64,000 nucleotides of DNA from Primula veris. Lineage: Eukaryota; Streptophyta; Magnoliopsida; Ericales; Primulaceae. Shown piece after piece: positions 1-15,696 of this stretch (its first letter is position 1; each line of letters begins with the position of its first letter). Location: positions 38,150,795-38,214,794 of the forward strand of contig OY821740.1 of assembly GCA_963682055.1 (NCBI GenBank), read 5' to 3'. Both the position numbers and the translations under genes were made by a program. A model generated the notes under the pieces. That model made no database searches, was not told where the DNA came from, and worked only from the letters and a program-made list of their open reading frames with translations.

Positions 1-308
1 ATATATAGAGTTCTATTTCATGTTTGATGTATCTCTTGTTACCTATTTTATATTGCGTAGTGTCGGAACTAGAGTAATTTATGTTTGTATCTATGGGGTG
101 CTAAAATTGATGATTGTTTCTAAAACGCATGGTAAGAAGATCGTTTTTCCCCTCTCAATATGGGGTTTTTGTTGTCTACTACTAGTTCCTCCCATGTGTT
201 TGCCGTTCCTATCAAGACAATCTCGTCAAACTTATCCTGTGTTTATCACTATGGACGATACATACATATATGGCGTGATTTACAGTCTTCTGTCCTGTTA
301 TGTGGCAG

Positions 309-4661
<4,353 letters not shown>

Positions 4662-5765
4662 GCCACCTTTAAGATCTTGCCATCAAAGCCAACCATGTTC
4701 AGTATCAATGCCGATAAATCCAGATTCACAGTTCTCACACCTCAGAGCCACATTCAAATGTATTAAAGAGCACAAGTCAGCATGGGGTTGCCCATTGAAA
4801 GTCTCTCACATAGGTAATCCTCTCCAATCAAGCTGCATCAACTACACAATTTGAGCTCAGATCACAAGTAATTTTGGGGGGAAAGATTCTGTCCCTTTTT
4901 TAGTTAATTAGAGAAGTTTAGGAATACAAGCTTGCAACAGCTGCAAATTTTGCAAATATAATTTATTTCTTTTATCTTCTGTTGTTGGGAATGATGAAGT
5001 CTTGCCTTGAATAGTTGAGTTGTAAAATACATGCAAACAAATGGTTTATTGGAATAGTCTTGGGAATTTATGGCCCAGTATATAAGTTTTTTCCCCTCGC
5101 TGTGACCGTTCTGGACTCTTAGTCTTCCAAATAAACGTGTTTGTACTTCTCCCAGCTCTGATATGTACGAAAAAGTTATTAGTTTCAAATACGTGAACTT
5201 GTACAATATCTATTGAAAGTTGGTGGCGTTGCAGGTGCACGCAAGTACTTGAAAAATCATTTTCATCGCAGATATTCAAGATAAATAAATAATGATCGGT
5301 TCTTGGTACAGTTTCATATTAGATGCTTATGGAACTCGGTCAAACTTCGTTGGGTTCTCCAAGTTTGGAGCCTGAAGCGAAGCTTAACTGAACCCAACCA
5401 CATCGATCAGATGTGCTGTTTGACCCGATTTTCGGTGTTCTCAGTTAGTCTGTTACATTCATAATTAACATCAATCACATACATTAATATTTGTATTACC
5501 AAGTAGAACTTACAACCTACAACATTTGCAATAATCAAAATCCTTATCGAAAAATTCAACGACGACCCCTAAGCTAGACGCCTAGACCCACAAACCCAAT
5601 CAAGAATTAATGTAACTTATTACATAACTATGTTTACCTGTTTGGTATGCCCGATTCGTTCAACTTAACTGGCACCATATGGGTGGAGCACTTAGGGTTG
5701 CATTACCCCAAAATTTATGGAAAATGCTGTTTTTTTAAGGAATGCTTAAAAATAATTTATAACCA
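4662..5765. other. 3' UTR and intergenic spacer
   Basis: The start of this stretch must hold the 3' UTR and poly(A) site of the METTL4-like gene; several AATAAA-like strings occur, but none can be singled out. I see no further exon, RNA gene or clear transposon end. The open frames here show no family resemblance. Confidence 0.6.
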
Positions 5766-6245
5766 GGAGAGATCATCAGAACATTTTTCAACACCACTAA
5801 CGTCGACCAGAACGACCCGGAGGCGTACTTGCCCCCAGGTTCATCGAGAGGGCGATATGAGTTGGGCTCGTGGTCAGGGAGTAGGCCCCACATGTGTCCG
5901 TGCTCGGACACAAAGCAACAGACGGGTTTTTGAGTCACTGGGTGGAACTCGACACTCGAGAACCTCATGAAAGGCGTGCCAATGATCACATGGCTGTTGT
6001 ACTTAGAGCAAAGGACGAATGCCACATCATTGGCGGAAGAGATCCGTGTGACAGTTAAGCCAATGGAGGATCCGGACGGGTTTGGTCATGAAGTAGAGAG
6101 AGTTGTGAGATTAGTGTTGGAAGGAGAAGGTAAAACAATGAGAAATAGGGCTAATGAGCTTCAAGAAAGTGCAATGAAGGGCCTATGTGATGGTGGATCG
6201 TCTTCATAGTCACTTGCTAGTTTGGTTAAGGAGACTTTGGGATGA
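5766..6245 (+). pseudogene. 5'-truncated, frameshifted UGT72-like glycosyltransferase pseudogene
   Basis: Conceptual translation matches only the last third of the intact UGT at 11384-12811, beginning at the counterpart of residue 312. Recognisable pieces are the block before the PSPG box (VDQNDPE, then YLPPG after a frame change), and LYLEQRTNATSLAEEI, HEVERVVRLVLEGEGK and NELQESAM toward the end. Lesions are visible. The coding part upstream of 5766 is missing. Several bases are lost in the PSPG box, so the HCGWNS core is gone and the frame shifts. A TAG at 6207 replaces the GAG codon that follows the serine run in the intact gene. The tail then continues to a TGA at 6243. The 3' flank also resembles that of the intact gene (see the findings), so this is a segmental duplicate and not a processed copy. 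Confidence 0.9.
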
Positions 6246-6467
6246 TTTTATTGGTAATCAAGTAATACATCAAGTCAGTTATGTAATATTGATATTTGGG
6301 CATAATTGTGTCACTCTTCATGTGATTAAAATGATGATGTTAACATAGCTTTCCTGAAACTATGGGTGCATGGTTCATTGTTTGTATTTTGAATTTTGAT
6401 AATTAAATGATGATTGCTTGATTGCACTTTGCAGTATGTGTGGAAAGATTATTCCAATTGATAAGTA

Positions 6468-6826
6468 ATATTCTATCGTATTTTCTACCTCTTTCTGTGT
6501 CCCTTACTTATTTTATATAAAAAACTGTTATAAAAAACTTAAAAAAAATTAATTACTATAACGCATGTATCAATACATTCCAATAATTATTTTTAAAAAA
6601 AAAAACTCACACGCAATTTATTTTGGAATAAATGTATAAATTAATGTAAATTAAAATTAAATCTTATAAAAATTGTCTAAAACATTATTATGTCCAAATG
6701 TTTAAAAATTTGAATACAATATAACATAAAAGCTTATAAACTTGCGGAAAAAGCTTTGAAATTTTAAAATTTGAATGAAAATAAACAAAGAGACACGAAA
6801 GAGGTAGAAAATAATCGTAGAATATT
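6468..6826. mobile_element. MITE, family Y copy 1 (about 360 bp, inverted termini)
   Basis: The left end, ATTTTCTACCTCTTTC near 6479, is matched in reverse complement by GAAAGAGGTAGAAAATAAT near 6797-6815. Flanking ATTCTA/TAGAAT extends the symmetry. A second copy in the same orientation is at 10086-10431, with most of the AT-rich interior alignable. No coding sequence. The superfamily cannot be assigned because the target-site duplication is unclear. The insertion interrupts sequence that is continuous downstream of the intact UGT, so it postdates that duplication. Confidence 0.8.
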
Positions 6827-6839
6827 TGGACTCACTTTG

Positions 6840-9030
6840 TGAGGCCACACTACAAAGTGAAAATTAGGAACAATCTTATCCGATAATAAATGAACAAAGA
6901 ATCACATTCTAATTCGTTGTTGCATACTTAAGAGTTTTGAACAAGACAGAAAATTAATCACATTCTTCCGAAAGTTGTTCTAAGTTATCTTAGATTGACA
7001 ATAAAAAGCAAGATCAAATGGCAAATGGCATGTAAGTATGCAACACAAGAACAAGATCATAAAGAGATGATCGATCGTGGTTTGTTTGGTTGTACTTTAC
7101 CTAAAACATACTTGACGTTTTATTTATAAGCTACTGTGTAGTTGTTTGACCATCTTACAAGCCATGAACACACACACAAACAAACTTATATAAGCCATAT
7201 AATTCAGTTATAATTAGTTGCAGTCAAACAAACATATATATAGTAGGCAACACAAAAAGCAAATAACGAACTCTTTAGTTTTATAAACGATCTCTGTGAT
7301 AATGTTCAATTTTATAGGGATGTATGCATGGAAACTTTCCAAAAATCACCAAGTCATTCTACTTTAACAACTTTGATATTAGAAACGATACCACGTTTCA
7401 TGCGGTATTACCAAAATCTTACGTGACTAGGGATGGAATAAGAATATAGGACACTTTTTTTTTTTTTTTGAAAGAAGTTTGCTAAAAAAAATTCAGACCT
7501 AATTTTGTGAGCAAAGTTTTATTGTAATTACAAAGCAGTCTAATCATATGAAACATGTAAAAGTGGTTGCATCCAATTGCAGACATGTCGTAACTATATA
7601 TGGTAATGTACCATGCGGCGGTTATACACTCCATCCGTATCGCATACACATTCTCTTTTAACAAATAACGTAACATATAACATCCTTTTAGTGATCTTAA
7701 TATTATAGTTGAAATTAGGACCATTAAGGACGGAATAGTATTAGGAGAAGGGTCCATTTGGTTTGAATGGGCATGAACATGAAAGCTACGTAGTAATTTA
7801 TTTCTGAAGTATTTTAGATTTTTATTATCTTCTCTTTGGTTCGTTTATGTTTCTTAATCCCCAATAGTTCTTTTCAGTGTAACACATGTTTGGCCATTAG
7901 CTAAATAGTAATGAAATACAGCATAAAAAAACAGGATCATAAAAGCTTATCGCCAGAACTAAAAACCTTACACACCGCTAGATTGGTTGCAACTTTCTAA
8001 TGAGCTCCCCTTTGTTTTTTTTTTTGCTTTAAGTTTTAGTCGTTTGCATAAAAACTGAATATTTTGGTTTGCGTAAAAGCTAGATAGAAAGTTGATAACA
8101 TTCTTCCGAAACTTGTTCTATGCTCTCTTAGGTTGACACCAGCTAAAAAGCAAGATCACATTGACAAATTAATGGCATGCAACACATGCAAGAGGGTATG
8201 GAAGGGAGGAAATTAGCTAGAGACAATCATAAAAGTAACTTAATATAAGTTATAATTATTATTTTTATAGAAAATCAGTACCCATTTCACAATCTTGGTT
8301 CCGTTATTGGGAACAGTCGGGGGCAGCAACCCCCCATTTTGAAAAAAATTAATGAAAACATATTTTTTCTATGTATTTTAATCAAAAAATTTAAATTTTA
8401 GTGTTTCAGCCCTCATTCCGTAAAATAACTTCATAAAAAATTATATAAAAAATCAGTCATGTCATTTCACAATTCTGGTTCCGTCACTATGCAATATCAA
8501 TATCATAAAAAGATCATCTTGGTTTGTTTGGTTGTATTTTTAGCTAAAACACACATGGTGTTGTATTTATAAGCTGCTATGTGTTTGTTTGACCAGCTTT
8601 CAAGCGATGAACAGAGCTTTTTTCTCAGCCTTGAATAAGCCATATTATACAGTCAGAATTAGTCGTAGCCAAACAATCACATATATAGTAAGTAACACAA
8701 AAATCAAAATTTTGAACTCTTAATTAGTTTCCTAAATTCTCTCTGGTACTGATAAATTTCAATTTTATGAGGATGTATGAAACTTTGCAAAAATTACGAG
8801 TCATTCTACTAATTAACAACTTTGATATTAAGAAATCACGTTTCATATAGTATTACTAAAATCTTACGTGACTAGGTATGAAATAAGAAAATAGCAAACT
8901 ATCTTATTTTCAAAGGAGTTGGCTAAAAAGAATCCAGACCAAATTGGCAAATTTTGTGAGCAAAGTTTTACTGTGATTACAAAAGCAGTCTAAACGAGGT
9001 TGCATCCAAATGCAGAGATGTCGTAATTAT
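6840..9030. repeat. two diverged tandem units, period about 1.45 kb
   Basis: Segments near 7070-7500 recur in order near 8515-9010. Shared anchors include GGTTTGTTTGGTTGTA, AACAACTTTGATATTA, AAAATCTTACGTGACTAGG, TTTTGTGAGCAAAGTTTTA, and a closing block in which ATGCAGA.ATGTCGTAA follows TTGCATCCAA. Identity is patchy, with many indels. Related but more decayed units lie at 13830-15520 on the other side of the intact UGT. No coding sequence is left in these units. They look like repeated intergenic flanks of an old UGT tandem array, which is an inference. Confidence 0.75.
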
Positions 9031-10085
9031 ATACTAGTAATCATTTCTCACGCGTTGCGTGTGCGATACGTAGTGATATAAAAATATTTAAATATAAGTG
9101 TGGTGATGATACAAATATGTGAAAATTAAAAAAAAGATATAATATATGATGAGAGTATTTAAAAGAATTTTGCATGTTTAAAGATGGATAAATAGTTTTA
9201 TTTTCTATTATTTATAAAAGTATGGTTATATGGTAAATAGTAAAAGAGTATACGTTATTTTTGAAAAAAAAATAACAAAATTTGGGAGAGTTATTATAGT
9301 AATAGATATGATAGTAATTTACTCATAGGAAAGTGAAGGTAAATCCCCAAAAAGAAGAAGATATAAGCTAGGTCGCACTACAAAGTGGATTATAGTTGAA
9401 CAAAGAATCGCATTCCATTCCATTTACACATTCTTTTTTAACAAAGAACAAAGAACAAAGAACCACCTTTTACGAGTATTTAAATGGAGATTAGGTTAAG
9501 AATGGAATATTATTGGGAGCATATAGGAGTGACAACTGACAACAGTCCAGCAACCCACCCAAGTACAAATAATTTCGGGAAAAAAATAAATTTTATGCTA
9601 TGTTTTTTCTAGGTCTTTTTTAAATGAGCAAACCAAATTTTTTTACCATCTTTGGTTCCCCTTCCCCACATATTTAAACCTCCACTTTGACTGCAACCAA
9701 GTTGTTTTTGGCTACAGTGATGTTTCCCGTCCTCACTGTCGACCCACGTCGTTCGTCTCCGACGATGCGGGTAGGAAGAGTATCTATATAGCTCATTTTT
9801 CTTTTTTCTTTAACTTTTTTGTTGTAATTTCCATATTAAACCTTCAAGTTGGTTCGGATTGGGATCCAATTGCATTAATTGAATATTGTTTGTTTGAAGT
9901 TGACTAAACATAAATCTATTATAAAAATGAGCTTGGGTTTGGTGACTGGTGATGAATGATATTGTCTGTGGCACATTAATAGGGAAAGATGACCAAAGAA
10001 ATAAAATATTTTTGTAATCACCGATATAATACCTTATAGAAAATTGATGTCCAATATTCATAATCAAATTGTTTACGAATCTTCT
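9031..10085. other. AT-rich spacer, no gene seen
   Basis: Nothing coding is recognised. A short piece near 9360-9430 (GCACTACAAAGTGGAT followed by GTTGAACAAAGAATC) echoes flank sequence also found near 6850, 13040 and 14790, tying it to the duplicated UGT flanks. A slightly GC-richer patch at 9715-9780 has no recognisable product. Confidence 0.5.
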
Positions 10086-10431
10086 ACCTTATTTCTCTAT
10101 CTCTTTTGTCTCCTTTACTTATTTTATCCAAAAAAATATTCTAAAAAACTTAAAAAAAATTGTACAATTACTATAATACATGTATCAATACATTTCAATA
10201 ATTATTTTTAAAAGAAAATCCACACAAAATTTATTTTGGAATAAATGTATAAATTAGTGTAAATTAAACATTGAATATTAAAAAAATTGTCTAAAATAAT
10301 ATTATGTTCAAATGTTTTAAAATTTGAATACAATATAATATAAAAATTTATAAAGTTACGATATAAGTTGTAAAAATTTAAAATTTGAATGAAAATAAGT
10401 AATAAAACACAAAAGAAATAGAAAATAAGGG
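10086..10431. mobile_element. MITE, family Y copy 2
   Basis: Direct-orientation relative of the element at 6468-6826. Ends CTTATTTCTCTATCTCTTTTG and its inverted counterpart near 10400-10430 are imperfect. Internal anchors such as ACATGTATCAATACATT and TTTATTTTGGAATAAATG are shared by both copies. Non-coding. Confidence 0.75.
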
Positions 10432-10576
10432 ATAACTCTCATACAACTTATCAAAGTATCCATATGAAATAAATCAAACTTTTTAGGAAAGAGACTGCTT
10501 TTATTAATATAAAGTTTGACTTGTTTCATGTATATCTTTAATAATTTCTTCTTCTTTCATAATATAACCATCAAAT

Positions 10577-10637
10577 ATACAAGCTCTACAAATATCCCTT
10601 TATATCAGTGTATACAAGCTCTACAAATAACCCTTTG
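10577..10637. repeat. 35-bp-period direct duplication
   Basis: The string beginning ATACAAGCTCTACAAATA occurs at 10577 and again at 10612, each followed by CCCTTT-like sequence. A small local tandem duplication in spacer DNA. Confidence 0.8.
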
Positions 10638-11311
10638 TGGCTTTATACCATATTCAGTAAAAAAAAATTGCACATGAAGTATAATAATATGTATCCCCCT
10701 ACTTGGGAAAGAATGCATTCTTCCATATTTTCTTACCAAATGAAAAGGGAAAAAAACGTCATTTAGCTGGGTCCAGACCTAATTGACAACAACCGCACAA
10801 TTTACGTTTTCATAAAATCAGTGTTACCGTATTGGATATGACAAGATTTTTACAAGTATCTTACCATTATGGGATGAATATTGATATACAGACAAAAACA
10901 TACTGTAAAAAATCAAAATGATAAGAGGAGTATTATTTCGACGTCTCAAATGCGTTTGCTTGTCTCTATTTTTTTTTATTCCTTTGTTTGAGTATATTAT
11001 AGACAAATCATGTTAGTTATTAAATCATGAATCACCGAAAGGGTATTACATGTGATGGGGTATGACTGATTGTCGTAAGGTAGGTCGAAATTTAGTTTCG
11101 GGTAAAGTTATAATTACACCTGCTTACAGACCTAATAAACGTTACAAATTTGAATCTTGTTGATGAAGTAGTTAGTATCTTTGTTTATTTTATGCATTTG
11201 TAGTTAAGAAAACCAAACAATCACCATCAACCCCCTTGTTTGTTTATTCAAAATCAAGACAGTAAAAACCATGCATCACTATCATCAAATTATGCTACTC
11301 ACAAATCTCAT

Positions 11312-11319
11312 CTATAAAA
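11312..11319 (+). promoter_or_regulatory. probable TATA box of the UGT gene
   Basis: CTATAAAATG lies about 70 bases upstream of the chosen ATG at 11384. That leaves a short leader of about 40 bases if transcription starts about 30 bases downstream. The leader is A-rich, as is common in plants. Confidence 0.6.
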
Positions 11320-11383
11320 TGCGCACTCAAGTGAGAGCTAAGTACACAAAACAGTACAAAAATTGAGAAAAGCTTCTCTAAAA

Positions 11384-12811
11384 ATGGGATCACAACATTC
11401 AAACAAGCCCAACATTGTCATCCTCCCGAGCCCCGGGATGGGCCACATTACCCCTCTTTTCGAGCTTGCCAAACGCCTAGTCACCAACTATAACCTCCAT
11501 GTTAGTTTCCTCGTCGTCCCATCCCAATCTTCAACTGCACAGAACAACCTCCTTCGCTCCCCAATCGTCCCTTACGACCTCCACGTTATCGACCTTCCGA
11601 GCGCCAACATGGACAACATCATCACGGACGACATGGGCCACCTAACCCGCATTTGCCTCATGCTACAGGAACATCTCCGAGCACTACCGTCCGTTCTAAA
11701 CGGACTAAACAATCGGCCCAAAGCTATGATAGTAGATATTTTCACTACGGACACTATAGAAGCATGTGATGAGCTTTCAATTCCCGTTTATTCGTTTTAC
11801 ACGGCCTCAACTAAATTGCTTGCCTTTAGCCTTTACCTCCCAGTTTTGGATCGGGAGGTGGAGGGGGAGTATGTAGACCTACCCATGCCGATTGAGGTCC
11901 CGGGTTGTACAGATATCCGAACAGCTGACCTACCCGACCAGGTGAGGAACAGGAAGATCGATGAATACAAGTGGTTCTTGCTCCACATGAGCCGGTTGGC
12001 GAAGGTTCGCGGGATCGTCGTGAACTCGTACTATGACCTTGAACCAATTCCACTAAGAGCCGTCAGAGAGAACCGATTCTACAAGGAGATACAGGCAGTT
12101 CCGGTTTACCCCGTCGGGCCGCTTATCAAGCAAGTCGAACCGCTAACAGAATCTGATAATTTAATCATCTCGTGGCTCGACAAACAGCCCACCAAATCGG
12201 TCCTCTTCATTACCTTGGGGAGTGGAGGCACGTTTTCGAGCCACCAGCTCATGGAACTGACTCAGGGTCTAGAACTAAGTCAACAACGATTCGTCTTGGT
12301 TGCTCGAAGGCCGGCGGGAGAGAACATCACTGCATTTTTCAATGCGGGTAACGTCGACCAAAACGACCCGGAGATCTACTTACCACCAGGCTTCATAGAG
12401 CGGACGAGAGGAGTTGGTCTTGTGGTCAGGGAGTGGGCCCCGCAGGTATTTGTGCTTGGGCACAGGGCCACAGGCGGGTTTTTGTCGCACTGTGGATGGA
12501 ACTCCACGCTAGAGAGCATTGTGAACGGCGTGCCAATAATCGTGTGGCCGCTCTACGCAGAGCAAAGGATGAATGCGAGGTCATTGGCAGAGGAGATATG
12601 CGTGGCGGTTAAGCCGACAATGGACCCGGAGACGGGGTTGGTCATGAAAGAGGAAGTTGAGAGAGTTGTGAGGTTGGTGTTTGAAGGCGAAGAAGGTAAA
12701 AGAATAAGAAACAGGGCTAAGGAGCTTCAAGAGAGTGCAAAGAGGGGATTAAGTGATGGTGGATCATCTTCAGAGTCACTTTCTCGTTTGGTGAAAGAGA
12801 TTTTGGCATAA
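11384..12811 (+). CDS. UGT72-like UDP-glycosyltransferase (family 1), intact, intronless
   Basis: 475 residues, usual UGT length. I start at the ATG in AAAATGGGA (11384); the frame stays open slightly upstream but has no ATG there. The N-terminal PSPGMGHITP places the catalytic His at residue 21, and VDIFTTD places the likely partner Asp at residue 118. The PSPG box spans residues 351-394 (44 residues from WAPQ, with HCGWNS inside, ending in Gln 394), which favours UDP-glucose. The block VLFITLGSGGTFSSHQLMEL fits the UGT72 group of phenolic, monolignol and hydroquinone glucosyltransferases; the acceptor cannot be told from sequence. The enzyme is expected to be cytosolic, with no signal peptide. 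Two points differ from remembered relatives: FVLVARRP where FVWVVRPP is common, and REWAPQ at the box entry. The coding GC content is clearly above its surroundings. A broken relative sits 5.3 kb upstream. Confidence 0.93.
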   Translation: MGSQHSNKPNIVILPSPGMGHITPLFELAKRLVTNYNLHVSFLVVPSQSSTAQNNLLRSPIVPYDLHVIDLPSANMDNIITDDMGHLTRICLMLQEHLRALPSVLNGLNNRPKAMIVDIFTTDTIEACDELSIPVYSFYTASTKLLAFSLYLPVLDREVEGEYVDLPMPIEVPGCTDIRTADLPDQVRNRKIDEYKWFLLHMSRLAKVRGIVVNSYYDLEPIPLRAVRENRFYKEIQAVPVYPVGPLIKQVEPLTESDNLIISWLDKQPTKSVLFITLGSGGTFSSHQLMELTQGLELSQQRFVLVARRPAGENITAFFNAGNVDQNDPEIYLPPGFIERTRGVGLVVREWAPQVFVLGHRATGGFLSHCGWNSTLESIVNGVPIIVWPLYAEQRMNARSLAEEICVAVKPTMDPETGLVMKEEVERVVRLVFEGEEGKRIRNRAKELQESAKRGLSDGGSSSESLSRLVKEILA

Positions 12812-13303
12812 ATTTGTGGGTGATCAAGTTACTAAATAAATTTTTGTTTAACTGATAGTGATATGTGGAACAACACTGTTCCTTGTCCTTTGGTTAAATA
12901 ATTGATCGTTATCAGAGTTTCTTGGGACAACCTTTTATCGTTTGGTTCACTGTTTGTACTTGTTTTCAATTTTAATAAAGTGGAAAATCGTTTGTTTGCA
13001 ATATGTGTGAATACGTAGTTCAACTGGAAAAGTACATACAAGCCACGCTACAAAAGTGGGAAAGAGTTGAACAGAGAATCAGGTTCTACTCATCATTGCA
13101 TGATCCTTGAACACAAACAGAAAGTTAAAAACGACCACCACCTTGATCAACATAAATCTTATTCTGATCGAATCAGTTCAAGCTGGATCAAATGTGTTGC
13201 CCAGTGGTTGTGGTTTCTGTATACCGAGCTCAAGCCCTATCACCTTGAATGACGGGGTTCTTCATTATCTAAAAAGAAAACAATCTGGGATAGAATGATT
13301 TGA
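12812..13303. other. UGT 3' UTR and flank
   Basis: Contains the UGT 3' UTR. TTGGTTCACTGTTTGTACTT near 12940 and GCAATATGTGTG near 13000 match the flank of the pseudogene near 6371-6440. This supports segmental duplication of gene plus downstream DNA. No other gene is seen. Confidence 0.6.
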
Positions 13304-13312
13304 GTACCTATG

Positions 13313-13772
13313 CTGGGGAGGACCCGGGGGGTGGCTGGGGGTGGCCGTGACCACCCCGGCCACCCCCGGCGGCGATTTTCAATTTTTTATATATGTATAA
13401 TTTAAAATTTTCTAAAATATATACAGTACCCCTAATTAAACAAAGTAGTTGTTGGTGTAGTAGTAAATTTGCATTTAAGGTAGTGAAAGGTTAGAAGTTC
13501 AAATTATGTTGGCTGTTTTTTTCTAAAAAATTCTGATTTTATCTTGAAATTACCAAATTTCATAAATGATCATTGTATTTTCCCAAACAATATTACTAAA
13601 AAAAATTATTTTATTGTCCAATACCAGTTGTCTTAACTTCATATTTATTTTATTTTATGTTAAACATAGAAAAAAATCTTTATTTTTGTATTAGATCTTA
13701 TTTATTTTATCATATATTCGACATATTTTTACACCACGACCCTCCCAAAAAAATCATCCTGGTTCCGCCTAT
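13313..13772. mobile_element. about 460-bp non-autonomous element with 9-bp target duplication
   Basis: GTACCTATG is found at 13304-13312 and again at 13773-13781, bracketing an insert. The insert opens with a very GC-rich palindromic stretch around 13316-13370 (GGGGGTGGCC / GGCCACCCCC) in otherwise AT-rich DNA, and ends in GGTTCCGCCTAT. No coding sequence. A 9-bp duplication would suit a Mutator-like element, but clear terminal inverted repeats are lacking and a SINE-like origin is possible. Confidence 0.65.
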
Positions 13773-13912
13773 GTACCTATGTAGAAAACAATCTAAAAAG
13801 AAAATAATCTGAAGACGTACGCTATATGGTAAGGTTCTGTAAATGTAGTATCTTGTCGAGTAATCATTAGTCATGTGTTGAAGATTTTTACCTAAAACAT
13901 ATTTGATTCCTA

Positions 13913-14240
13913 CTCCCTCCGTCCTAAACTAGGTGTCTATTACGAAACTACGTACAACTTTGACTTACAAAAAATCACGTATAACTAGGTTAACTATATG
14001 ATTAGCTTTTGAAATTTCAATTGCCCAAATCGAAAATTTTGTTGCAGTTGCCCGAATCGAAAATTATTAGACTAGATTAGCTTTTGAAAACTATATTATT
14101 AGACTTCTGTTGCAGTTGCCCAAATCTAAAATTTTAAAAATATAATCACATAGTTTAAATGCTAAACTATATGATTAACTTTTGAAATTTCAATATAAGA
14201 TGCAATGTATCTGTTTGACTAGATTAATAGACAGATGGAG
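13913..14240. mobile_element. Stowaway-like MITE
   Basis: Begins TA-CTCCCTCCGTCCTAA and ends AGACAGATGGAG, the familiar Stowaway/Mariner terminus in inverted orientation. The interior shows an internal duplication around GTTGCAGTTGCCC. The right TA target is not immediately adjacent, so the exact right border is uncertain. Confidence 0.75.
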
Positions 14241-14605
14241 TGATACAGACATTATTTTTCCTCAGCTTTGAGTAAGCCATGATATTCACTCAAAAGACCA
14301 GCCATACAAGCCAAAACCAAGCAACATAACTAGCAAATGATAAGCACTTTAGTTTTATACATCATTTCTAATTTTGATGAGATTCAATTAAAGGTCTCGA
14401 AATATAGATGAGAATGCATGGAAACTTTGCAAGAGTATCCCTTCATAACAATACAAAAGTAACTAGGCTAACAACTTAAAACCACTCCATGGCAATATCC
14501 TATGTCACTACGTCATAAGGCATGAAAAAGAATAACGCAAACTTTCTTGATTATATTTTTAAGTAACGAGTCTTGATAGGTTAACAACTTTGTGATCTAA
14601 GTTCT

Positions 14606-14648
14606 ACTGCAACTGCAACTGCAACTGCAACTGCAACTGCAACTGCAA
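14606..14648. repeat. (AACTGC)n hexanucleotide microsatellite
   Basis: Six complete AACTGC units plus a partial unit. In the sister duplicated blocks the same place reads TTACTGTGATTACAAAGC or TTATTGTAATTACAAAG, so this array looks like a local expansion inside one unit of the diverged tandem family. Confidence 0.95.
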
Positions 14649-15696
14649 CAGAAGTCTAATAAAATGAAACAGGTAAAAGTGTTGGTATGCAAATGCAGAC
14701 ATAAGGTACCTATCGGCTATCGCAATGTCAAAAGTGAAGGTGTACTTCAAGAAAATAAAATTAATAAAACGAAATAACACATGTTAAAAGGTCACACTAC
14801 GAAGTGGATACCAGTTGAAAAAAGACACAAACATTTCATTCCTTACAGGGGTTAATTAAAAGAACCATATCTCAGTCAATCTTGCTCAAATTGTATCCAT
14901 GGGGTTTGAGTTAACATGAACACGAAGTCTACATAGTAAGGTTCTTATCTATGTAGTAGTATTTTATCGTCTTGTCTTTTGTTTATGTATAACTCTTAAT
15001 CCTCTAGTTATTTTTCTCAGACTAACTTATGATATATTTACGAGCTACTGAAATAAACATAATAAAAACAAAGTAGTTTTTATAAAAACTTATCGTCATG
15101 ACTGAAAACCTAACATATAAGCTTGTTTGTTGCTCTTTGGCTCCCTTTTTTTTTTACTTTCTTGCTTCAATTCCTAGTCTATTTGGTTGGTTAGCTTAAA
15201 ATCTACGCATTTTGGTTTCCTAGTCTGATTATTGTGAAATTGGTTAAGAAAACCAAAAAAAAATCAGCGAAAAGCATAAGCCATCTTATTTTCTTTAAGG
15301 TGCAGCCAAACAAGTCCATAGTAGGCAAATGAACTAGCAGATGGGAGGCTCTTTTGTTCCATAAATCATACATCTAAACTTGATCAAGTTTAAGTACAGG
15401 TCTCCAAACTTGAGGGTGTATAGAAACCTTGCAAATTTAACTTTAGAGCATATCCAAATAAATGCAAAAAGAAGGATGTGTCCCAAATGCAGATATGTCG
15501 TAACCATGTAAAAGTACTTATAAAACTGTAAGGGCTTTGGTGAAGACGTGTATTTAAGTATTTATACCTTCGATCAATACATTAGGAAAAGTATACATGA
15601 AACCAGAAAACAAACAGTTGATCGTGCAGTTTCGAAGCTCCGGTGATTTGTTTTCCAATACAGAGTTGCAATGCCTATTGGTTGACCAACTTAGAA

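Larger units (their letters stand above)
13830..15520. repeat. further diverged copies of the duplicated UGT-flank unit
   Basis: Anchors of the 6840-9030 units reappear here: ATGCATGGAAACTTTGCAA near 14412, the block ending AAATGCAGACAT near 14690, GGTCACACTACGAAGTGGA near 14790, and CCAAATGCAGATATGTCGTAA near 15483. Copies are interrupted by the Stowaway-like element and the hexanucleotide array. No coding remnants recognised. Confidence 0.6.
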
